Shown here: positions 1 through 6,570 of the stretch, piece after piece | Position numbering within the stretch: the stretch's first letter is position 1 | Layout of the letters: every line of letters begins with the position of its first letter | Assembly (NCBI GenBank): GCA_947177495.1 | Contig: CAMWUS010000026.1 | Span: 1 to 11,837, forward strand | Origin: an uncultured Clostridia bacterium | GTDB lineage: Bacteria > Bacillota > Clostridia > Christensenellales > Borkfalkiaceae | DNA: 11,837 nucleotides | Direction: 5' to 3' | Notes under the pieces: model-generated | Databases searched by the model: none | Told to the model about the DNA's origin: nothing | The model's input: only the letters and a program-made list of their open reading frames with translations | Program-made: the position numbers and the translations under genes

Positions 1-106
1 AGAGCGCGCTGACCAGCAGGGAAAGTACGCAGTGAATTAAGAATTTAAGCATGAGCTTAGATATCGTTTCTTTCCCCAAAAATTCTTGTTCTTGTGTTTG
101 TTCCAT
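1..106 (-). CDS. MATE family multidrug efflux transporter, N-terminal fragment
   Basis: Start of a gene that runs off the left edge; 35 codons are visible from the ATG at 104-106. The peptide begins MEQTQEQEFLGKETISKLML and continues KFLIHCVLSLLVSAL. The LGxExISKLxLKF pattern followed by a hydrophobic first helix ending in LLVSAL is the usual N-terminus of clostridial MATE (NorM/DinF-like) Na+- or H+-coupled drug antiporters, which export cationic compounds across the cytoplasmic membrane. The start is fixed by a strong GGAGG at 113-117, six bases before the ATG. That site lies inside a hairpin, so translation may be controlled. The family call rests only on this N-terminus; the diagnostic transmembrane repeats lie outside the window. 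Confidence 0.75.
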   Translation of the reverse strand, partial: MEQTQEQEFLGKETISKLMLKFLIHCVLSLLVSAL

Positions 107-112
107 AAAAAA

Positions 113-144
113 CCTCCGATAAAAACTTTCGTCTTTGTCGGAGG
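113..144 (-). promoter_or_regulatory. Hairpin sequestering the MATE ribosome-binding site
   Basis: CCTCCGA at 113-119 and TCGGAGG at 138-144 form a perfect 7-bp inverted repeat. In the minus-strand mRNA the 3' arm contains the GGAGG Shine-Dalgarno of the MATE gene, and the 5' arm reads CCUCC, the same core as the 16S anti-Shine-Dalgarno. Beyond a C-A mismatch the stem can extend by about three A-U pairs, leaving a loop with GACGAAAG. The pairing is seen directly; the idea that it limits ribosome access is inference. Confidence 0.6.
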
Positions 145-174
145 AAAGAACGCCTGAAACCTACGAAGAGTAAG

Positions 175-210
175 TCCCACAAAAATACTTCGTCTTTTTG
201 CGGGAACCCT
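175..210 (-). repeat. 36-bp hairpin repeat, copy 1 (inverted relative to 3077-3112)
   Basis: This stretch is the exact reverse complement of 3077-3112 over 36 bases, and identity stops at both ends (174 and 211 differ). Read on the minus strand it forms a stem CCCGCAAAAA / TTTTTGTGGG (one G-U pair) around a nine-base loop GACGAAGTA. It sits in the leader of the MATE gene, between a terminator and the ribosome-binding-site hairpin. No transposase or obvious target duplication accompanies it. It looks like a member of a dispersed small-hairpin family. Confidence 0.8.
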
Positions 211-246
211 AAAAAAAACGAGCGTAGAATTGTTGAAATTCTACGC
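211..246 (-). terminator. Rho-independent terminator downstream of the Ca2+ ATPase gene
   Basis: A perfect 10-bp stem GCGTAGAATT / AATTCTACGC (222-231 and 237-246) encloses a five-base loop. On the minus strand it is followed by TCG and eight T's (211-218). It lies about 60 bases after the ATPase stop codon, so it would end that transcript. Because a good promoter (272-300) lies between the ATPase stop and this hairpin, it may also act as an attenuator for the MATE gene. Confidence 0.85.
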
Positions 247-271
247 CCTTTCTTGCTGCTCAACAGTATAT

Positions 272-300
272 ATTTTATCGGATTTTCGCAAAAAAGTCAA
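272..300 (-). promoter_or_regulatory. Sigma-A promoter ahead of the MATE gene
   Basis: On the minus strand TTGACT (295-300) and TAAAAT (272-277) are separated by exactly 17 bases, a near-consensus vegetative promoter. Transcription would begin near 265, about 20 bases before the terminator hairpin at 211-246 and about 160 bases before the MATE start codon. The -35 box begins seven bases after the ATPase stop codon. Confidence 0.65.
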
Positions 301-306
301 GCAAAT

Positions 307-2952
307 TTACGCATTTTGAGTTGCCGTTTTTTGCTCTTTACGGCGAATGAGAAACTCGATAAGCTTTGCAATTTCCATGACGACGAGCGGGACAAAGGAA
401 AGCCCTACGCCGAGCGCGTACATTTCCCAAGGCAGATACACGAATTGGAACGCCGTCATCACGCCGGGAGTGAACAGCACGAATACGGAAAGCACGATGG
501 AGGCAAGCGCCGCTAAATTCAGTTTGCCGTTGCCGAACGGGTTGCCCGCAAAAAGCGATTTTTCCGAACGCATATTGTAAGACTGTACGATTTGGCTGAG
601 TACGAGCACGATGAACGCAGTCGTCTGTCCGCCCGCAAGCGTGCCCGTAAACCATTCGCCCATCTTAAAACCGATGAGCGCGAGCGCGCCGAACAGGAAG
701 CCCTGCAATACGATTTTCACGCCGAAGCCGTGCGCAAACACCCCTTCGTTCTTGGGCTTTGGTTTGCGCTGCATAATGTCTTTTTCGACGGGCTCCATAC
801 CCAAAGCGATTGCGGGGAAGCTATCCGTTACGAGGTTGATCCACAAAAGCTGCATGGAGAGTAGCGGTGTGACCTGCCAAATAAGCATGGCGAAAAATAC
901 GGTGATTACCTCGCCGATATTCGTACCGAGCAGGAACCCTATCACCTTTTTGATGTTGGCGTAAATGCCCCTGCCCTCTTTTACGGCGTCTACAATCGTT
1001 GCGAAATTGTCGTCGGTAAGCGTCATGTCCGCGGCGCCCTTTGCAACGTCGGTGCCCGTAATGCCCATGGCGCAACCGATATCCGCAGCTTTGAGCGCGG
1101 GCGCATCGTTCACGCCGTCGCCCGTCATGGAAACGACCTGCCCCTTTCTCTGCCACGCCTTTACAATGCGAATTTTATTTTCGGGCGAAACGCGGGCATA
1201 CACCGAAATATGCTCTACTTGCTCGTCAAGCTCCTCTTCCGTCATGGCGTCGAGCTCGCTGCCCGTGATAGACCGATCTCCTTCCAAGAAAATACCAAGC
1301 TCTTTTGCAATGGCGGTGGCGGTTACAACGTGGTCGCCCGTAATCATAACGGGCTTAATACCCGCCGCGCGGCACACCTTGACTGCTTCCTTTGCTTCGG
1401 GACGAGGCGGGTCGATCATGCCTACAAGCCCCAAGAAGGTAAGCCCGTTTTCAAGTTCTTCCGAAGTAGCCCCCGCGGGCACTTCGTCGACTACTTTATA
1501 CGCGATTGCAAGCACGCGCAGGGCGGAAGCGCTCATCTCCTCGCACAGCTCGCGGGCGCGCGCAAAATCGCCTTTCACGCAACGCGCCTCCAACATATCG
1601 AACGCGCCCTTGGTGATCACGACTTTCTTGCCGTCTATCTCGTTGACGGTGGTCATCAGCTTTCTGTCCGAATCGAACGGAAGCTCGAAAAGGCGCGGGA
1701 ACTGCTTGTTCAGCTCCTCCTTGGGCATACCGTTTTTGTGCGCCGCAAGTACGATAGACGTTTCGGTAGGGTCGCCCACGTGCGTTTCTTTGTCGCCCTC
1801 GAACACCACCGAACCGTCGGAGCAGAGCGTGCCGTAAGTGAGCAATTTTTTGACGGCTTCCGAACAGTTATCGGTAATTTCCTCTACGCCCGCTTCGCCC
1901 TCTACGTACGCCTTTACAAGCGTCATGCGGTTCATGGTGAGCGTGCCCGTTTTATCCGAACAAATGATGGACGCGCTCCCGAGCGTTTCCACTGCGGGAA
2001 GCCGCCTGATAATCGCGTTTTTCTTGACCATGCGCTGTACGCCGATGGCGAGCACGATGGTAACGATTGCGGGCAAGCCCTCGGGAATTGCCGAAACGGC
2101 GAGCGACACCGCCGTCATGAAAATTTCGAGCGGCGGCATCTTCGCGATAAGCCCCACCACGAAGATGATCGCGCACGCGCCGAGCGCCATAAAGCCGAGG
2201 TATTTGCCGAGCTTTGCAAGCTTCTTTTGAAGCGGCGTTTGCGTGTCGCCCTCGCCCGAAAGCAGGTTTGCGATTTTGCCCATTTCGGTGTTCATGCCCG
2301 TTGCGGTGACGACGGCTGTCGCCGTGCCGTAAGTGATACTGCACCCCGAGAACACCATGTTGTTTCTGTCGCCAAGCGGTGCATTCTCTTTCACTTCCGC
2401 GTCGGCGTCCTTTTCGGAGGGGACGGATTCGCCCGTGAGCGCAGATTCTTCGCTTTTCAAACTCACGCTCTTTAACAGCCGTGCGTCGGCGGGAACGAAG
2501 TCCCCCGCTTCCAACAAAATAATATCACCGGGAACAAGCTCCGACGCGGCTACGATATTTTCCTTGCCGTCGCGTATCACGCGCGCGTGCGGCGCGGACA
2601 TATTTTGCAGTGCGTCCAACGCCTTTTCCGCCTTGCTCTCCTGCACCACGCCCATGATCGCGTTTAAAATAACGATGACGAGAATGAGCGCGGGCTCGAA
2701 AAATTCCATCGGGTCGCCCTCGACGCAGGCGATAGCAAAGGATACGACCGCCGCAATGATGAGAATGATAATCATTACGTCTTTGAATTGCTCGAAGAAT
2801 TTGCGGGCGAACGATTTTTTCTTTTTGCTTTGTAGCTTATTTTCGCCGTATTTCGCTTGCAGCTCGCTCACCTGCTGAGAAGTCAAACCCTTGGAAATAT
2901 CGGTTTTCAGTTCGCTTAAAATTTCGTCCTTATTGGCGCTATGCGGTTGCAT
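307..2952 (-). CDS. Cation-translocating P-type ATPase, Ca2+ type (SERCA/PMR1-like, P2A)
   Basis: Membrane pump of 881 residues that hydrolyses ATP to export a cation, most likely Ca2+, across the cytoplasmic membrane. In order: N-terminal cation-ATPase domain (1-75); first membrane pair (about 58-105); actuator domain with TGES at 173-176; M4 with IPEGLP (289-294), as in SERCA; phosphorylation motif DKTGTLT with Asp333; nucleotide-binding KGA at 448-450; MITGD at 536-540; hinge TGDGVNDAP at 610-618; six C-terminal membrane helices. Ca2+-site equivalents are present in M4 (Glu291), M5 (N678, E681) and M6 (N706, T709, D710). In M8 the SERCA Glu908 position appears to be Ser or Gln, suggesting one ion per cycle, as proposed for some bacterial pumps. 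AAGGAG at 2959-2964 lies six bases before the ATG. Length is normal for the family. The gene is monocistronic, with terminators on both sides. Ion specificity is inferred from motifs only; Mn2+ is an alternative. Confidence 0.95.
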   Translation of the reverse strand: MQPHSANKDEILSELKTDISKGLTSQQVSELQAKYGENKLQSKKKKSFARKFFEQFKDVMIIILIIAAVVSFAIACVEGDPMEFFEPALILVIVILNAIMGVVQESKAEKALDALQNMSAPHARVIRDGKENIVAASELVPGDIILLEAGDFVPADARLLKSVSLKSEESALTGESVPSEKDADAEVKENAPLGDRNNMVFSGCSITYGTATAVVTATGMNTEMGKIANLLSGEGDTQTPLQKKLAKLGKYLGFMALGACAIIFVVGLIAKMPPLEIFMTAVSLAVSAIPEGLPAIVTIVLAIGVQRMVKKNAIIRRLPAVETLGSASIICSDKTGTLTMNRMTLVKAYVEGEAGVEEITDNCSEAVKKLLTYGTLCSDGSVVFEGDKETHVGDPTETSIVLAAHKNGMPKEELNKQFPRLFELPFDSDRKLMTTVNEIDGKKVVITKGAFDMLEARCVKGDFARARELCEEMSASALRVLAIAYKVVDEVPAGATSEELENGLTFLGLVGMIDPPRPEAKEAVKVCRAAGIKPVMITGDHVVTATAIAKELGIFLEGDRSITGSELDAMTEEELDEQVEHISVYARVSPENKIRIVKAWQRKGQVVSMTGDGVNDAPALKAADIGCAMGITGTDVAKGAADMTLTDDNFATIVDAVKEGRGIYANIKKVIGFLLGTNIGEVITVFFAMLIWQVTPLLSMQLLWINLVTDSFPAIALGMEPVEKDIMQRKPKPKNEGVFAHGFGVKIVLQGFLFGALALIGFKMGEWFTGTLAGGQTTAFIVLVLSQIVQSYNMRSEKSLFAGNPFGNGKLNLAALASIVLSVFVLFTPGVMTAFQFVYLPWEMYALGVGLSFVPLVVMEIAKLIEFLIRRKEQKTATQNA

Positions 2953-2963
2953 GTTGCTCTCCT

Positions 2964-2983
2964 TAAATAATAACGATTATTTA
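2964..2983. promoter_or_regulatory. Palindrome between ATPase promoter and start codon, possible operator
   Basis: TAAATAAT and ATTATTTA form a perfect 8-bp inverted repeat separated by AACG. The site overlaps a possible -10 (TATAAA, 2980-2985, minus) and abuts the ATPase Shine-Dalgarno. It could be a repressor operator or a weak AT-rich mRNA hairpin. No known regulator consensus was matched with confidence. Confidence 0.35.
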
Positions 2984-2990
2984 TACCCTT

Positions 2991-2996
2991 ATTATA
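2991..2996 (-). promoter_or_regulatory. Candidate -10 element of the ATPase promoter
   Basis: A perfect TATAAT on the minus strand, about 40 bases before the ATPase start codon. No good -35 hexamer is seen at 16-18 bases (the best choices are weak), so the assignment is tentative. The position is reasonable because the pheT terminator lies just upstream and the ATPase needs its own promoter. Confidence 0.4.
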
Positions 2997-3038
2997 TGTA
3001 ACTAAACGGATAAACACTCTTTGCTTGCCTTTAATAAC

Positions 3039-3069
3039 AAAAAAAACGGCTTCGAATTGAAGCCGTTTT
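3039..3069 (-). terminator. Rho-independent terminator of the aep-pheST operon
   Basis: An 11-bp perfect stem AAAACGGCTTC / GAAGCCGTTTT (3043-3053 and 3059-3069) with a five-base loop is followed on the minus strand by an eight-T tract. It lies about 48 bases after the pheT stop codon. The plus strand also has a short T-rich tail after the stem, so weak bidirectional activity is possible. Confidence 0.9.
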
Positions 3070-3076
3070 GTTTATC

Positions 3077-3112
3077 AGGGTTCCCGCAAAAAGACGAAGT
3101 ATTTTTGTGGGA
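3077..3112 (+). repeat. 36-bp hairpin repeat, copy 2 (inverted relative to 175-210)
   Basis: Perfect reverse-complement partner of 175-210. It begins four bases beyond the pheT stop codon and precedes the operon terminator. The orientation that folds best, with G-U rather than A-C in the stem, is the plus strand here, antisense to pheT. Flanking TTATC/GATAA can add five outer pairs in the pheT 3' untranslated RNA. The two copies bracket the ATPase gene. Confidence 0.8.
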
Positions 3113-3116
3113 TAAT

Positions 3117-5510
3117 TTATCTTAATTCTGCGCCCAAGTTGCGTTTCAAGTTCTCCAAAATTTTGTTGAAGAATCTGTCCGTCGTTTCGGGCGTGAGCGC
3201 CTTGCCGTCCGCCGCGAACGTAATGCGAAGCGCCATGCTCTTTTTGTTTTCGCCCAGCTTGGCATCGCGGTACACGTCGAAAAGTTCTGCGCTCTTCGCC
3301 GCTTTGCAGCCGCGCAAAATGCAATCTTCCACTTGCGCGCAAGTCACCTCTTCGCTGACCACGACGGCGATATCGCGTTGAACGTCGCGGAATTCGGGAA
3401 GCCCGTGATAGGAAATTTCCCGCGCGAATTTTTTGCAAATGGCGGCGTAGTCAAGCTCGCACAAGTACACCTTCTTTTCGAGCGCAAGCTCCGCCGCGAT
3501 TGCGGGATGAAGCTCGCCGAGCACGCCGACCTCTTTTTCGCCCATTTTCACGACTGCGGTAATGCCGGGGTGCAAGAAGCTCCGCTCGCCGCTCTCGAAG
3601 GTCAAACGCAAATCAAACGCGTTTGCGATCGCTTCTACCGCGCCCTTTAAATCGAAGAAATCGCCCTGCCCCCAAAGCCCGATGACGCAGGTCTTTCTCT
3701 CCTCGGGAAGAACTTTCAAAGGAAGCTCTTCGGCAAGGAAAATATTTGCAACCTCGAACAGCCCGCCCGCTTCGTTGCCTCTGCGCACGTTGCGCACGAT
3801 ATTTTGGAGCATAGTGGGAATCAAGGTGGTGCGCATTACCGACAAATCTTCGCCGATGGGGTTTTTAATGGTAACCGCGCGGCGCAAGGGAGAATCCGCG
3901 GGCAAGCGCAAAAGGTCGAAATCCTTAGGCGAAGAGAACGAATAGTTACAAGCCTCGTAATACCCTTCCGCCTTTAACGTATTTTTGAACTTCTGCTCCT
4001 GCTTCTGTGCAAGATCCAGCCCGCCGTGCGTGACGGTGGCGTTCTCCAAGAACGTGGGCACGATATGCTCGTAGCCGTAGGAACGAATGACCTCTTCGGC
4101 AAGATCGGGATAACCGTCTACGTCCTCGCGCCAAAGCGGAACGGTTGCAGAAAGCGCGTCCCCTTTGCTCTTCACGCCAAAGCCGAGGCGGGTAAGAATG
4201 GCGTCCACTTCCTTTTGAGGAACTTCGATACCAAGCAAAGCGTTGATTTTTTCATAAGTGGTGTCGATTGTTTTCTGTGCCATATCTGCGTTGTTTACGT
4301 CGGTAAGGTAGGCGGTAGGCTGTCCGCAACCGAGCTCCTCCACGAGGTGCATAGCGCGCTTCATAGCGACTTCGGGCGTGTAGGCGTCTACCCCCTTTTC
4401 AAAACGCGCGGAGGAATCGCTGCGCTGTCCCAACGCGCGGGAAGTTTTTCTCACGCTGTCGCGCGCGAACTTCGCCGCCTCGAAGAATACGTCTTTGGTA
4501 TCGGGCTTGATTTCACTATTCAGCCCGCCCATAATGCCCGCGAGCGCCACACCGCCCTCGCCGTCGCAAATGAGCAAATTAGAAGTATCGAGTTTGAATT
4601 CTTTTTCATCGAGCGTGACGATTTTCTCGCCCTTCTTCGCCCTGCGCACGATAATTTTACCGCCGCGCAAAAAGCTCCTGTCGAACGCGTGCATGGGCTG
4701 TCCCATTTCGAGCAAGACGAAGTTTGTAATATCCACGATATCGGACACCGAGCGCAAGCCGCACAGCGCGAGCCTGCGGCGCATCCACTGCGGCGCTGTG
4801 CCGATTTTAACGTTTGCAACGTACTGCCCCATATAGCGCGGGCAGAGCGCGGGCTCTTCCACCGTAACGGGAATTTTTACGCTCGTGGGAACCGCTTTAT
4901 AGTCGAGCGCGGGGAATTTGAGCGGCTGTTTTAAAATAGCGGCTACCTCGCGCGCAATGCCCAAAATACTTTGGCAGTCGGGGCGGTTGGCGGTGATGGA
5001 GATATCGAACAGCCAATCGTCAAGCCCTACAACCTCTCTGATATCCTGCCCGATTTTCGCGTCCTCTTCCTTTAAAATGAGAATGCCGTTGAATTCCGCG
5101 CCCTCGTAGTAATCGTCGTTAATGCCGAGTTCCTCGCCCGAGCAGAACATACCCTCGGAAGCAACGCCGCGCAGTTTGCCGTTCTTGATTTTCTGAACGC
5201 CGCCCTCATGCAAAACGGTAGCCCCGTCGAGCGCGCAGGGCACAAGCGCGCCCGCAAACACGTTGGTTGCGGCGGTACAAATTTGCTTTACGCCGTATTC
5301 CCCGCAATCCACCTTGCAGACGGTGAGCCGATCGGCGTCGGGGTGTTTCGCCGTTTCGAGAACTTTGCCGACGACGACTCCCGTTACGTCTTTCCCGAGC
5401 TTTGTCAGTTCTTCCACCTCGAAGCCGCACGAGAAAAGTTTTTCCTGCAATTCCTCCGCGGAAATGGTGATATCTACGTAATCTTTTAACCAACTCAAAG
5501 GTACTAACAT
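3117..5510 (-). CDS. pheT: Phenylalanine--tRNA ligase, beta subunit
   Basis: Beta chain (797 residues, normal length) of the cytoplasmic alpha2-beta2 enzyme that charges tRNA-Phe. Domains in order: N-terminal region opening MLVPLSWLKDYVD; OB-fold tRNA-binding domain (about 40-150) with KHPDADRL at 55-62; B1 segment with NRPDC at 175-179; B3/B4 editing domain (about 210-385) with GQPMHAFD at 270-277 and SDSSARFEKGVD at 364-375; B5 domain (about 405-475); catalytic-like core; ferredoxin-fold anticodon-binding domain from about 700 to the end. It starts 10 bases after the pheS stop, and its Shine-Dalgarno (GAGGAGAG) overlaps that stop, so the two genes are likely translationally coupled. It is the last gene of the operon and is followed by a terminator. 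Nothing in the coding sequence looks damaged. Confidence 0.98.
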   Translation of the reverse strand: MLVPLSWLKDYVDITISAEELQEKLFSCGFEVEELTKLGKDVTGVVVGKVLETAKHPDADRLTVCKVDCGEYGVKQICTAATNVFAGALVPCALDGATVLHEGGVQKIKNGKLRGVASEGMFCSGEELGINDDYYEGAEFNGILILKEEDAKIGQDIREVVGLDDWLFDISITANRPDCQSILGIAREVAAILKQPLKFPALDYKAVPTSVKIPVTVEEPALCPRYMGQYVANVKIGTAPQWMRRRLALCGLRSVSDIVDITNFVLLEMGQPMHAFDRSFLRGGKIIVRRAKKGEKIVTLDEKEFKLDTSNLLICDGEGGVALAGIMGGLNSEIKPDTKDVFFEAAKFARDSVRKTSRALGQRSDSSARFEKGVDAYTPEVAMKRAMHLVEELGCGQPTAYLTDVNNADMAQKTIDTTYEKINALLGIEVPQKEVDAILTRLGFGVKSKGDALSATVPLWREDVDGYPDLAEEVIRSYGYEHIVPTFLENATVTHGGLDLAQKQEQKFKNTLKAEGYYEACNYSFSSPKDFDLLRLPADSPLRRAVTIKNPIGEDLSVMRTTLIPTMLQNIVRNVRRGNEAGGLFEVANIFLAEELPLKVLPEERKTCVIGLWGQGDFFDLKGAVEAIANAFDLRLTFESGERSFLHPGITAVVKMGEKEVGVLGELHPAIAAELALEKKVYLCELDYAAICKKFAREISYHGLPEFRDVQRDIAVVVSEEVTCAQVEDCILRGCKAAKSAELFDVYRDAKLGENKKSMALRITFAADGKALTPETTDRFFNKILENLKRNLGAELR

Positions 5511-5520
5511 AACTCTCTCC

Positions 5521-6543
5521 TCAATCCTTGAACTGTTCCAAAAACCGAACGTCGTTTTCCGTAAGCAGTTTGATGTTGTTCACGCCGTATTTGAGCATAG
5601 CGATACGCTCCACACCCATGCCGAACGCAAAGCCCGAATATTCGTCGGGATCTACGCCGCAGTTTTCGAGCACGCGTCTGTTGACCATGCCCGCGCCGAG
5701 CACCTCGATCCAACCCGTGCCCTTGCACAGCGAACAGCCCTTTCCGCCGCAGGAAGCGCACGACACGTCTACTTCGACGGACGGTTCCGTAAACGGGAAG
5801 TAGGACGGGCGCAAGCGCGTCTTGCTCGTTTCCGAGAATACGGCGCGCGCGAACTCGTCGAGCATGCCCTGCAAATCGCAGAGCGTAATGCCCTTGTCTA
5901 CCACAAGCCCCTCCATTTGGTGGAACATGGGCGAATGGGTGGCGTCGTCGTCCGAGCGGAACACACGCCCCGGCGACAGCATTTTAAAGGGCGGTTTGCG
6001 TTTTTCCATATAGCGGATTTGCCCCGCGCTCGTCTGCGTGCGAAGCAAAAATTCGTCGGTAAGATAGAAGGTATCCTGCATATCCCGCGCAGGGTGGTCG
6101 GCGGGCGTATTGAGCGCGGTGAAGTTATAGTAGTCGCTCTCGATCTCGGGCCCCTCGAACACCTCGAAGCCCATGCCAGCGAAGATGTCGATGAGCATGT
6201 TGCGCACCCGCGTTACGGGGTGCAACGCGCCCTGCTTTCTGTGTTTGCCCGGCATGGTGACGTCGATTTTCTCTTTTTCGAGACGGCGCGACATCTCCTT
6301 TGCCTTTAACTTCTCTTCGTAAGCGGCAAACTTCGCTTCGAGCGTTTCGCGAAGCTCGTTGATCTTTTTCCCGAATGCGGGGCGGTGTTCCGCCGCAATG
6401 TCGCGCATTCCTTTGAGGAGCGCGGTCACCTTGCCCGTACGCCCCAAAAATTTTGTTTTAACCTCGTAAAGCGCACGGCTGTCGGCGGCGTTTGCCGCCT
6501 CCCGTTCCGCTTCCTCAGCAATGAGTTCGGGTTCCTGTTCCAT
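5521..6543 (-). CDS. pheS: Phenylalanine--tRNA ligase, alpha subunit
   Basis: Catalytic class II synthetase subunit (340 residues) that activates phenylalanine with ATP. An N-terminal coiled-coil tRNA-binding arm (about 1-95) precedes the catalytic domain. Motif 2 lies at 191-212 with RVFRSDDDATHSPMFHQME. The phenylalanine-pocket segment FPFTEPSVE is at 249-257. A four-cysteine insertion (C262, C265, C270, C273), common in Firmicutes PheS, follows. Motif 3 (FGMGVER) is at 307-313. The usual GxGMVHP loop reads GAGMVNRR (283-290), a small deviation. GGAGG at 6550-6554 is six bases before the ATG. Only 27 bases separate it from the upstream aepY stop. They hold a tiny GCC-GAAA-GGC stem but no terminator, no promoter I can recognise and no T-box, so pheS appears to be read from the phosphonate operon. 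Confidence 0.97.
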   Translation of the reverse strand: MEQEPELIAEEAEREAANAADSRALYEVKTKFLGRTGKVTALLKGMRDIAAEHRPAFGKKINELRETLEAKFAAYEEKLKAKEMSRRLEKEKIDVTMPGKHRKQGALHPVTRVRNMLIDIFAGMGFEVFEGPEIESDYYNFTALNTPADHPARDMQDTFYLTDEFLLRTQTSAGQIRYMEKRKPPFKMLSPGRVFRSDDDATHSPMFHQMEGLVVDKGITLCDLQGMLDEFARAVFSETSKTRLRPSYFPFTEPSVEVDVSCASCGGKGCSLCKGTGWIEVLGAGMVNRRVLENCGVDPDEYSGFAFGMGVERIAMLKYGVNNIKLLTENDVRFLEQFKD

Positions 6544-6570
6544 AACATACCTCCGTATTGCCTTTCGGCT

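Noticed and set aside
57..263. Minus-strand open frame of 68 codons across the MATE leader
   Set aside because: It runs through the terminator and the hairpins, overlaps the MATE start in another frame, and has no ribosome-binding site. The MATE frame beginning at 106 has a strong site and family similarity.
965..2475. Long open frames on the plus strand inside the ATPase gene (965-1837 and 1210-2475)
   Set aside because: They lie antisense to a clear P-type ATPase with every motif in place, have low-complexity or Arg/His-rich translations, and show no ribosome-binding site or recognisable domain. They reflect GC-biased codon use on the other strand.
175..3112. The ATPase gene as a mobile element bounded by 36-bp terminal inverted repeats
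   Set aside because: No transposase or integrase is inside, flanking bases show at most a shared TAA and no convincing target duplication, and the interior includes the terminator that fits the pheST operon.
6544..6570. T-box or other leader control ahead of pheS
   Set aside because: Only 27 bases separate aepY from pheS. There is a minimal GCC-GAAA-GGC stem but no room for specifier and antiterminator stems and no U-tract.
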